From the IMG/VR virus record IMGVR_UViG_3300027850_000002, positions 62,001-126,000 of that record: 64,000 nt of DNA; one strand, given 5' to 3'. The notes under the pieces are model-generated. The model saw nothing but the letters and a program-made list of their open reading frames with translations. It was not told where the DNA came from and searched no databases. This document shows, in pieces, positions 1 to 7,044 of this stretch (its first letter is position 1; every line of letters starts with the position of its first letter). Both the position numbers and the translations under genes were made by a program. Source of the stretch: a virus.

Positions 1-492
1 CTACAAACGAAACTCGCTGCTGACAACACGCTGCTCCTTGCACAAGCGGATTTCACATACAAACAAAGCCTGGTCCAAGGTGCGACGACCACGGTTTCTG
101 ACACGACCAATGTCAGCAACAAGTTCATATCTACGGTCACGCAGTACGGCTCGCTTCTCACCGCGGCCAACACGTTCTACTCGTTGAACACGGGTGGCGC
201 TGGTGCCGCGGCAATGGCCGCTGCCATCTCGACGGCGAATGCTCAACAGACGGCCATGCCGGGCTACCTGGCGGACGCGTTGGCTGCGATCACCAATGCC
301 ACCAGCTATCTGACCAATCGTCAAAACGACATGAATGCGGCAGGCACGGTTCAAGCAACCGCGCAGTCCAACGCCATCACACAGACGCAACTTCTCACGG
401 CTGCGAACGCGACAACGACTGCGGCTCTTGCGGCAGTCATCGCCATCTGTCCAGATTTCGACGCGACGACCATCGCGCTCGTCCCGGGCTGA
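1..492 (+). CDS. C-terminal part of a putative virion/fibre-like protein (5' end outside window)
   Basis: The frame is open from base 1 to a TGA at 490-492, giving 163 residues. It is rich in Ala, Thr, Asn and Gln with short polar heptad-like stretches such as AADNTLLLAQAD and ITQTQLLTAANA, which resembles the low-complexity helical or coiled shafts of phage fibre and whisker proteins. No catalytic motif is visible. It points right and is followed by a terminator-like element, so it closes a rightward late transcription unit that meets the leftward early cluster. The fibre assignment rests on composition only. Confidence 0.6.
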   Translation, partial: LQTKLAADNTLLLAQADFTYKQSLVQGATTTVSDTTNVSNKFISTVTQYGSLLTAANTFYSLNTGGAGAAAMAAAISTANAQQTAMPGYLADALAAITNATSYLTNRQNDMNAAGTVQATAQSNAITQTQLLTAANATTTAALAAVIAICPDFDATTIALVPG

Positions 493-494
493 TC

Positions 495-569
495 AAAAAA
501 AACCGGCGCCCGCAAGAGTAACGCGGGTGGAACGTTGCTCTACACGGTGGGAACCGTGGCGTGCGCCGG
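495..569 (-). terminator. Intrinsic terminator of the leftward cluster, with branched stem
   Basis: Read on the minus strand, a perfect 7-bp GC stem (503-509 with 563-569) is followed directly by eight U residues (A8 at 495-502 on the plus strand). Inside the outer stem sit two further perfect hairpins, 543-548/553-558 and 509-513/523-527, so the RNA can fold as a multi-branched structure. It lies downstream of the last minus-strand gene (ending at 673) and next to the stop of the convergent plus-strand gene. Confidence 0.7.
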
Positions 570-672
570 CCAAAAGAGGGCTGGTGAAACAGGACAAGTG
601 TCGGGCAGAAACGACACCCTATATCACCACGTTCATGTGTCTGCCAACCACACAAACGTTTGCCCAAAACGC

Positions 673-849
673 TTACTTCATCACACGAATCTGCCACACC
701 AGCTGCTTCACTAGAAGCGCAATTCCTGACGTCAGCGCTGCGTCTGCATCTTCGAGGATCTGAGACAGCTCTTCTTCGGTGAATCGCCGGTCAACCCTCT
801 GCAGTTCGCGCGCAAGCTTCTTCAGGCGTGTCGCGGCGCATGCACTCAC
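673..849 (-). CDS. Small hypothetical protein (58 aa)
   Basis: A GTG at 849 overlaps the TGA of the upstream gene (GTGA arrangement), with AAGGAG about 12 nt upstream inside that gene. The 58-residue product is charged and helical (RLKKLARELQRVDRRF, EEELSQILEDADAAL) with a hydrophobic patch near the C-terminus (IALLVKQLVWQI). The tight stop/start overlap matches the other genes of this leftward cluster and suggests translational coupling. No family recognised. Confidence 0.6.
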   Translation of the reverse strand: MSACAATRLKKLARELQRVDRRFTEEELSQILEDADAALTSGIALLVKQLVWQIRVMK

Positions 850-1997
850 GCTGCGATTTTCTCCTTGGGCGGGGCGAGCAACAACTGGCCGGCGATCTCC
901 TCCAGCTCGAGTCGACGCTCTGCCGTCGGAGCGCTCTTGGCGAACCACGACACCGCGTTCGAGAGACGCGCTTGTGTGGTTCCACGCGGTAGCACCTCGA
1001 CGTCTCCGTCCATGAAGACCTCCTTGATCTTGTCGACCTCGCCCTTGAGCAAGCCCATCTTGGGCAGCTCCTGCCACGCCTGCTTCGGGTCGATGCGCGT
1101 CTCGAGTGCTTCACCGATGCAGCCCACGAGCGCGTTCACCTTGTCGGGTGCGAGCACCTGCTGGACCATGTCCTGAATGGCCGAGACCTGTGTCTTGGTG
1201 TCGAGCAGGTAGGTCTCCTTGCTGAACTCCATGTCGTCCGACAGACGTTTGCCGAGGTGAACTTGGCGCATGACCTGCTCGAGGGTCGCCGTGTTGGTGC
1301 ACACGAGACGCGTGCAGAACGCGTTGAGCCCGAGCACACCCTTGCCGAAGTCGGAATTCGACAACTGCAACCCGAACGCAAGGACCTCCTCCATGCCACG
1401 CTTGGCCGCCGGCTGAAACACCATCGGCAAGATGGCCTTCACCGCCCAGCGCAGGTCACCGCCAATGCCCTCGACAGGCACCGCACCGATCTTTCCACAC
1501 GCCTTCGCGAACGCTTCGATGATGGGTCCCGAGTCCATGCGCTTGAACGAGTTCGACAGCACGCCGCGGACCTGGTCATTGACCGACCGGACGAGGAACT
1601 TCTTGTTCTCCTCCTCCTTGAAGATGCGTGACAGGTTCTCGACGATCAGCTCGCGGCCGTAGGGCCTCTCGAGCAGACGGTTGACGTAGGTACCAGGGAC
1701 GCCGGCGCGCTCGCAGACTTGGTCGAGCGCGTTCTTGTGCAACCCCTCCTCGAAGTAGTTCTTGGCCTTCTTGTTGCGCAAGCCCATCACGATGGTCTTG
1801 GTGTCATTGCCGTCGACCATGAACTGCAGCGACGTCGAGTCGGCAACCCGGTCAACCGGCGTCTCGCGCTGGACCTTCTCGATGACGGACATCGCAGATG
1901 CCTGCGTCTTGTGGATCATCTCCTCGAGCTTGACCTTGAAGCCTGCGGTGGCCTCACCGAGAGCTACGTCGTAATCCTTTTCGCTGTGGTGGATCAT
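846..1997 (-). CDS. DUF932 / phage-plasmid-like protein
   Basis: 383 residues from the ATG at 1997, preceded by a purine-rich AGAGAAGAAA. A longer GTG start at 2048 is open in frame but would overlap almost all of the small gene upstream, so 1997 is preferred. The central part GLNAFCTRLVCTNTATLEQV followed by VHLGKRLSDDMEF resembles the conserved core of DUF932/TIGR03299 'phage/plasmid-like' proteins, whose biochemical role is unknown. Its ATG overlaps the upstream TGA (ATGA) and its own TGA overlaps the next GTG, so it belongs to a coupled cluster with a metallopeptidase/VWA protein. Confidence 0.65.
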   Translation of the reverse strand: MIHHSEKDYDVALGEATAGFKVKLEEMIHKTQASAMSVIEKVQRETPVDRVADSTSLQFMVDGNDTKTIVMGLRNKKAKNYFEEGLHKNALDQVCERAGVPGTYVNRLLERPYGRELIVENLSRIFKEEENKKFLVRSVNDQVRGVLSNSFKRMDSGPIIEAFAKACGKIGAVPVEGIGGDLRWAVKAILPMVFQPAAKRGMEEVLAFGLQLSNSDFGKGVLGLNAFCTRLVCTNTATLEQVMRQVHLGKRLSDDMEFSKETYLLDTKTQVSAIQDMVQQVLAPDKVNALVGCIGEALETRIDPKQAWQELPKMGLLKGEVDKIKEVFMDGDVEVLPRGTTQARLSNAVSWFAKSAPTAERRLELEEIAGQLLLAPPKEKIAA

Positions 1998-2155
1998 TTT
2001 CTTCTCTTTTTCTTCTTCTTGGTGAATTCGATAACGCACCATAGGCACGTCACGATTTGATGTGATTTACGGGTCTTGCCGATGCGTGGATGTTCTGGGG
2101 ACCGATACATGGAGATTCCGCAGTGAATGATCCCTCTGTCATCCATCCAGTTCAT
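1994..2155 (-). CDS. Small Cys/Lys-rich hypothetical protein (53 aa)
   Basis: An ATG at 2155 lies 3 nt after the stop of the metallopeptidase/VWA gene, and its TGA overlaps the next ATG at 1997 (ATGA). The product has H-C near residues 11-12, a CLWC pair at residues 37-40 and a very basic tail (TKKKKKRRK), which could suit a nucleic-acid-binding or metal-binding miniprotein. The basic tail codons also form the purine-rich ribosome-binding region of the downstream gene. No family recognised; the call rests mainly on the stop/start chain. Confidence 0.55.
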   Translation of the reverse strand: MNWMDDRGIIHCGISMYRSPEHPRIGKTRKSHQIVTCLWCVIEFTKKKKKRRK

Positions 2156-2158
2156 GTC

Positions 2159-3592
2159 TCAGCTCTTATAGCGCTCGTTGTGTTCCGGGTCGCAGACGAT
2201 GATCTCGCCGTACCCCTCGTGGAAATGCTCGCTGTGTTGAGGTGTCACGAGCCACAACACCGGAATTTCGTGAGGTAGATGGTTCTGAGGGTCGACGGCA
2301 GGCGCATAACCGTCCGTGTAGACCACGACGATGTCGGGCATCTTATCGTCGTCCTTGGTGTACTGTTTCATGTGGATGAAGTACGCGTCGAAATCCGTAC
2401 CACCACGACCCACCATGTTCTTGGGAATCTCATCGCCAGAATGCAGCAAGACGTCCATATGTGTCGCAGCATCGCCCTGCATGTAACGAATCTCCATGTT
2501 GTCATCAACCGCGAGCATGTGCTGTAACTCGCTCTTGACGATTTCAAGTGACTCCGTAGACATTGAGCCAGACGTATCGACATAGAGAAACACGCGCCAC
2601 GCTTTGTCCCGTACGCGGCCAGGCGTTGGGATGATGCAGACGTCTTCCTCCGCCAAGGCCAGCAGCATGCGGTTGGGTTGCGCAACGCTCCGGCGATACT
2701 TCGACGTACGCGACATCCGTGCTCGCGTCGCAAAGATTTCCCACCACGGAACAATCGGCTCAGCCAGGTAGGCCTCGAGCCACTCCTGCATACCGCTCGG
2801 CAACGTCCCGCGCCCGACGCCGCCCATGGAACGAACGACCGAACGCATTGTTTGCTTGAGTTGCTCGCGGATGCGGTGTGCTTGAGAAAGCAGCTCGTCG
2901 GACGTCAGGTCCTTGAATGTGGAACCGCCGAACCCTTGCCCTTTCCCGTCACCGGGTTCCTCACCCGGTTTGCCGTCGCCGCTACCTGCGCCCTGGTCCT
3001 GCCCGTCGTTTTCGTCTTCGCCCTTGATCCACATCGAGTGGTCGGTGCCCCCGAGCAAACTCTCGATGTCGATGACCTTGACCTTGCGCATCAAGGACCA
3101 CTGGTAGAACTCGAACGATCCTTCGAGCGGTAGATCGAACTTCTCCGGCAGACACATCCCGTTGCGCGGATTGTCGGGGGCCTCCGGGTTCTTCTCCTTG
3201 ATCATCTTGATCACGAGAGCTTCGGTTTCGTCGAACCCTTCATGTTTTCGCAGCATCGTGTTGATGGCGCAGTCCATGCTGACGTTGGCCACTGCACCTG
3301 CTTTGGTACGCTCCAGCTCACTACGACAAAGCGCCAGCAGTTCGAGGTAGCGCGGGATGTGGTCGAGCATCAGATGCAACATCTCGTGCTCGAGGACGAA
3401 CAACGCCGACTTCAAGGTCAGGGCGGCGATGAACTCCGGGTCGTAGAACAACACCGCACGACCCTCGCGGATACCCACAGCAATGGTGCCCATCCCCGGA
3501 CGTGCAACGCGTTCCAGGCTCGAAGCCAGACGTCCGTAGAAACTTTTCTTCTGGATTAGATAGATGAAGAATTCTGAAAGTTTCAGTTTCAT
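2159..3592 (-). CDS. DUF2201-like metallopeptidase fused to a VWA domain
   Basis: 477 residues from the ATG at 3592. An in-frame N-terminal extension to 3724 is Pro/Arg-rich, lies inside the HNH gene on the other strand and is not believed. Residues 69-73 are HEMLH within FVLEHEMLHLMLDH, a zinc-metallopeptidase helix; the middle is an acidic Gly-rich linker. The C-terminal third contains DTSGSMS, the MIDAS motif of a von Willebrand A domain, in the context FLYVDTSGSMSTESLEIV. This matches the putative metallopeptidase plus VWA-like organisation of DUF2201 proteins, usually paired with a MoxR AAA ATPase. Such an ATPase is encoded at 5733-7019, so the two probably form a chaperone-like unit. 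Target unknown. Confidence 0.8.
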   Translation of the reverse strand: MKLKLSEFFIYLIQKKSFYGRLASSLERVARPGMGTIAVGIREGRAVLFYDPEFIAALTLKSALFVLEHEMLHLMLDHIPRYLELLALCRSELERTKAGAVANVSMDCAINTMLRKHEGFDETEALVIKMIKEKNPEAPDNPRNGMCLPEKFDLPLEGSFEFYQWSLMRKVKVIDIESLLGGTDHSMWIKGEDENDGQDQGAGSGDGKPGEEPGDGKGQGFGGSTFKDLTSDELLSQAHRIREQLKQTMRSVVRSMGGVGRGTLPSGMQEWLEAYLAEPIVPWWEIFATRARMSRTSKYRRSVAQPNRMLLALAEEDVCIIPTPGRVRDKAWRVFLYVDTSGSMSTESLEIVKSELQHMLAVDDNMEIRYMQGDAATHMDVLLHSGDEIPKNMVGRGGTDFDAYFIHMKQYTKDDDKMPDIVVVYTDGYAPAVDPQNHLPHEIPVLWLVTPQHSEHFHEGYGEIIVCDPEHNERYKS

Positions 3593-4079
3593 GTTATCCA
3601 CTGAGTTGATGGGCGGCGGTGGTAATCCCGAACGCAACCGTGCACGGGAGTGGTATCTCGTAAATCGAGAACGAGGCATTGCTCGTTCCAAGCAATGGGT
3701 TCTAGATAACAAAGAGACGCGCAAAGAGAATATGCGCGCATGGCGAGAAGCAAATAGATCGCGCCTACGGCAGTATTTACGAAATTGGTTTCTCGTACAT
3801 CCTGAGAAAAACCGAGAATACAGCCTTCGATATAGTTACCGCGCGTGTACAGCCCCGGGGTTCGCAACCGCCGAACAAATTGAAGCGAGGGTCGCCTTCT
3901 TTGGAGGGGTCTGCGCGTATTGCGGTGGTACGTACGATCATCTTGAGCACGCGATTTCATTGTCGCGTGGTGGGACGAACTGGCCCGCGAATCTCCATCC
4001 AGCCTGCCAACGTTGCAACCTGGCGAAGGGTGGCCGCACCATCTTTGAATTTCTTGATTGTTCACCTAAACGCCTATAA
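3564..4079 (+). CDS. Freestanding HNH homing endonuclease
   Basis: Up to 171 residues. The N-terminal two thirds is a basic repeat-like helix typical of phage HNH proteins (WYLVNRERG, MRAWREANRSR, FLVHPEKNREY). The C-terminus carries the zinc-HNH fold: CAYCGG, LEHAISLSRGG, then NLHPACQRCNLAKGG. By eye the gene is less GC-rich than its neighbours and sits alone between divergent genes, as expected of an inserted homing gene. The start is uncertain: ATGs at 3564, 3591 and 3609 are all possible, and the first two overlap the 5' end of the opposite gene. I favour 3609 biologically but give the full open frame. Confidence 0.8.
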   Translation: MKNSESFSFMLSTELMGGGGNPERNRAREWYLVNRERGIARSKQWVLDNKETRKENMRAWREANRSRLRQYLRNWFLVHPEKNREYSLRYSYRACTAPGFATAEQIEARVAFFGGVCAYCGGTYDHLEHAISLSRGGTNWPANLHPACQRCNLAKGGRTIFEFLDCSPKRL

Positions 4080-4080
4080 T
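4075..4080 (+). promoter_or_regulatory. -10 box (TATAAT) of a predicted leaderless promoter
   Basis: TATAAT within CGCCTATAATTGCAGC, ending exactly 6 nt before the ATG at 4087, so the expected transcription start coincides with the start codon. No Shine-Dalgarno is present. TTGATT at 4054-4059 is a possible but poorly spaced -35 (15 nt). The same arrangement recurs at 31751, 49175, 60625 and 63579. Confidence 0.65.
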
Positions 4081-4086
4081 TGCAGC

Positions 4087-5076
4087 ATGGCCGTTGTGGA
4101 CCAGTTCTCTGACCCTGTGATGGCGCACCTCGTGCGTCGTGTTTCCGACCGTCCGAAGCTCGCCGCCGCGATCCAGGACTTCGACGTGGACGGTGAGGAG
4201 TACGACAAGCTCCCCAACACGGCGTTCGCATGGTCGGAAAAGCGAGCTTTCCCTGTTCACACGCGCGAGCATGCGATGCTCTCGCGGGTCTACAGCGAGG
4301 GCCTTCCGAACCTCCCATCGCACGTCACTCGAGCCATCAAAGAGGCCTGCGAGGTCTACAACGTCGACGACACTCTCTACGCGCGCCCCAAGGTCGCGGC
4401 AGCCGTCGAGTCCCCCAACGCGTTTCTCCTGCCCGACATTCGCCGGATCCGCGTGACGCAGGCCAGCCACGTCAAGCTTGCCGAGGAGAAGCTTCGTAAC
4501 GAAGGCAAGAACCTCTCCATCGAGCATCGTGCGCTCGCGAGTCGTCGCCTGGTCGAGAAGGCTGCGTTCTACGGTGTCAGCGTACGTGACGAGATCCGCA
4601 AGATGGCGGGTTTGACCGTCACCGATCGTCAGCCGTTGGTCGACTGGCTTGAGGCACGCCGCGAAGCCGCGCCCATCGAACACAAGGACGGCTACCAGAA
4701 GCTCGCCAACGCCGTGAAGCGTATGCCGCTGGAGCTTCGCAATCGCCAGGAACAGATCAAGCTCGCTGAAGCCATCGGTGAAATGGACCAGCTCTCTGGA
4801 CTCGCGCGTCACTACGATCGCAAGCTGCCCGATCCGCTGATGACGGTGTTCAACTCGAGCAAGGTCGCCGGCCAGGGTGTCACCCTCGCAGGCCGCTTCC
4901 TGCCGATCGATCGCGTCGCGTCGTACCCCTCGACGTTCTACTCCGACATCCTCGGCCCCGACATCGTTCGCGAAGCGTCCGACAAGGCGGGTCACATGGA
5001 CCACCAACGCCTCGCGCAGGTGCTCGAGACACTGCCCGTCGACATGCAGCGCATGTTGTCGGCGCAGATGCGGTAG
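4087..5076 (+). CDS. Hypothetical protein (329 aa)
   Basis: Starts at the ATG 6 nt after a TATAAT box; a longer frame upstream runs back into the HNH gene and is rejected. The protein is mostly helical and charged with no recognised motif. It contains several K-x-A/L-E-K type patches (LVEKAAFYGV, YQKLANAVKR, LSGLARHYDR) resembling those in the late virion proteins of this genome. It is followed 9 nt later by the 5086 gene and probably co-transcribed with it. A structural or terminase-associated role is possible from its position near the terminase, but this is a guess. Confidence 0.75.
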   Translation: MAVVDQFSDPVMAHLVRRVSDRPKLAAAIQDFDVDGEEYDKLPNTAFAWSEKRAFPVHTREHAMLSRVYSEGLPNLPSHVTRAIKEACEVYNVDDTLYARPKVAAAVESPNAFLLPDIRRIRVTQASHVKLAEEKLRNEGKNLSIEHRALASRRLVEKAAFYGVSVRDEIRKMAGLTVTDRQPLVDWLEARREAAPIEHKDGYQKLANAVKRMPLELRNRQEQIKLAEAIGEMDQLSGLARHYDRKLPDPLMTVFNSSKVAGQGVTLAGRFLPIDRVASYPSTFYSDILGPDIVREASDKAGHMDHQRLAQVLETLPVDMQRMLSAQMR

Positions 5077-5085
5077 AGGTCTTGC

Positions 5086-5730
5086 GTGAGCAAAGACCTT
5101 CTCCGTGATCCGGACACTGCCGCCATTGTTCTGATGAAAGCCGCGTATGGATTGCTCGGAGACTTCCTTGCGTGGGAGCCCGAGTCGATTTGGCTCGAAC
5201 TGCAACATCAGGGTGTTGAGCTGCCCGACGGAAATCGGGCCAAGATCATGGCGGCGTTGACGTTGCGCCTCGTCCCCTCGTTCTACTGGGACGCCATCAC
5301 GTTCGAGAAAACGGCCATCGCCTTCGACGGTTCTCAGCCCAATCCCGACACGCTCGAAGAAGCATCTCCTGCCCGTCTTGCCTGGGCCGTCACCGAGGCG
5401 GCCTGGATCCTTCGTGCATCGAAAGACGCGTCGTGGGAGTTCAATAACGAGCCGCGTGGCTACGCCGGCGTGATCTTGAACCGTGCAGGGTTTGTACTCG
5501 CGCCTGAGCAGCTCGCGTTCGCACAGCCTGCGTTGAATCGAGAACGTCACCACACGCACCTCATCGACGAGGTCAAGGAACGCTGGTCTCACGTCAGCAA
5601 AGACAACCTCACGGCGCTGAGCCTTCAGGAAACACCTGTCGATGTTCAGATCGCCCGTCTCGCGGCGGTCGAACTTCACGTCCGTGAACGTCGAGTTCAA
5701 GCTGAACGGGATCTGGCTCGGGTTACATGA
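5086..5730 (+). CDS. Hypothetical protein (214 aa)
   Basis: GTG start 9 nt after the preceding stop. The product is a globular, acidic, Trp-containing protein (LAWEPESIWLEL, SFYWDAITFEKTAIAF, LAWAVTEAAWILRASKD) that I cannot assign. Its stop lies only 2 nt from the stop of the convergent MoxR gene with no terminator between them, so transcripts of the two strands must overlap. Part of a two-gene unit with 4087-5076. Confidence 0.75.
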   Translation: MSKDLLRDPDTAAIVLMKAAYGLLGDFLAWEPESIWLELQHQGVELPDGNRAKIMAALTLRLVPSFYWDAITFEKTAIAFDGSQPNPDTLEEASPARLAWAVTEAAWILRASKDASWEFNNEPRGYAGVILNRAGFVLAPEQLAFAQPALNRERHHTHLIDEVKERWSHVSKDNLTALSLQETPVDVQIARLAAVELHVRERRVQAERDLARVT

Positions 5731-5732
5731 CG

Positions 5733-7019
5733 TCACGACGGGCTGGCGTCCAACGCTGCCTTCTGCGCCGCGATCTTGGCGTGGTGCAGTCTCTTGAGAC
5801 CGTCCATGAAGTTGGGCTCCTGCCCCAGCTTTTGGTTCAACGTCTGGAGGAAGCTCTTCGCTTCGTTGCCCATCCGGTTGGCTTCGTCCGTCATCTTTTG
5901 GATGAACGAGACCAGGATCTCCTCGGGCAGATCACCGATGAAGATCGACAGCTGCTTGACCAATGCCTCCGGCTTCTTAGAGAGGTCCGAGAAGAGGCGA
6001 GTGGCCAGACCCATGGCCAGCTCGGTAACCTTGTCGAGCCGACCTTCACCGTCCTTTGGGATGTAGGCTTTGAAGCGCCGACGCGTCTCCGAGTCGATGC
6101 CGTAGTTGTTCAGCACATCGTCGGGCGTGACGACGAGTGTGTTGTCTCGAACGAAATCGAGGAACGCGGTCGCCGATGCAGAACCCACCGCACCTGCGAT
6201 CGCAGCTCGACCGATCGAACTGTTCAGCGGAATCTTTGCTTCGTCGAACTGAACACACAGACGCGAGACCGTCTCCCAGGTTGCAGGGCACGCGAACGCC
6301 TTGCCGGCCAGCGCAGCTTGGTCGTCGTACCCATGGCTTGGCTGAGCGCCGAGATGCCCGATGACGTGCTCGTGGAACTCTGCGTCGATGGCGTACTTCA
6401 TGAAGTCGCCGTAGTTGTACGCAACACCGATCGGCAAGAGCCGGCGTCGCATCGCGGGGTCACGCTCGAACTCGTTGACGTTCATCCCGCCGCCCGACGG
6501 GTTCATCGTCACCACGATCTGGATGCAGTCGAGCAGCTTGATGTCGCCGATCATGCGGTCGCCGATCAGAACGAAAGCAGCGCGCGTGACCGACTTGTCG
6601 ACGGCGCGATTCAGTTCTTCGATCGAGAGAATCGGGCACTGGTCCTTGGGAACCTTGCCCTTGTACTTCTTGGTCACCTCCGCGGCCCACTCGATGAGCG
6701 GCTGAAACAGGCGCGGCACGCGTTGGTCGAAATACAGCTTCGTGTCGGCGGCCGTGGTCGGAATGAAGAAACCTTCCTGCGTTGCGGTCGGCATGTGGAG
6801 GGCGACGTAGGGAACGCCCTTGCCGCCGTTCCTGCGTTTCGCCACCTGCGTCGGGATCGCGGTCTTACCGATGCCCGACGGACCGATCGCGCACACCACG
6901 TTGCGCGTCCCCGCATTCAGTTCAATCAGCTCTTCGAAGACGCGGGGCGTAACCATCTCGACGCCGAGCTTGGATGCGAAGGTTTCTTCCATCGACGTCT
7001 TGGTGTCAGCTTTGCTCAT
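5733..7019 (-). CDS. MoxR-family AAA+ ATPase
   Basis: 428 residues with a strong ribosome-binding site (TAGGAG) before the ATG. Walker A is GPSGIGKT at residues 46-53; Walker B is PILSIEELNRA; the sensor-1 region VVTMNPSGGG and the arginine region DPAMRRRLLPI follow in the order expected of MoxR/dynein-related AAA proteins. MoxR ATPases act as chaperones together with VWA-domain partners. The VWA/metallopeptidase gene at 2159-3592 is the obvious partner here although five other genes lie between or beside them. The start is divergent from the terminase gene with 25 nt between the two start codons. Confidence 0.85.
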   Translation of the reverse strand: MSKADTKTSMEETFASKLGVEMVTPRVFEELIELNAGTRNVVCAIGPSGIGKTAIPTQVAKRRNGGKGVPYVALHMPTATQEGFFIPTTAADTKLYFDQRVPRLFQPLIEWAAEVTKKYKGKVPKDQCPILSIEELNRAVDKSVTRAAFVLIGDRMIGDIKLLDCIQIVVTMNPSGGGMNVNEFERDPAMRRRLLPIGVAYNYGDFMKYAIDAEFHEHVIGHLGAQPSHGYDDQAALAGKAFACPATWETVSRLCVQFDEAKIPLNSSIGRAAIAGAVGSASATAFLDFVRDNTLVVTPDDVLNNYGIDSETRRRFKAYIPKDGEGRLDKVTELAMGLATRLFSDLSKKPEALVKQLSIFIGDLPEEILVSFIQKMTDEANRMGNEAKSFLQTLNQKLGQEPNFMDGLKRLHHAKIAAQKAALDASPS

Positions 7020-7044
7020 TTCATTCTCCTAGGTTCCCGTTGAT

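Noticed and set aside
503-572. Possible tRNA (7-bp stem, inner arms, CCA-like end)
   Set aside because: No T-loop consensus, the inner arms do not fit D or anticodon arms, and the discriminator/CCA spacing is wrong. On the minus strand it is followed by U8, so a terminator explains it better.
3593-3724. 44-codon N-terminal extension of the metallopeptidase/VWA gene
   Set aside because: Pro/Arg-rich, lies inside the HNH gene on the other strand and does not resemble the family; ATG 3592 gives a natural start.
4066-5736. Long minus-strand frame opposite the 4087 and 5086 genes
   Set aside because: Arg/Val/Leu-rich antisense shadow of two plus-strand genes with better codon usage, a promoter box and plausible starts.
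5727-7043. 438-codon plus-strand frame opposite the MoxR gene
   Set aside because: The minus-strand frame has a full set of AAA+ motifs; the plus-strand product is an Arg/Val-rich shadow.
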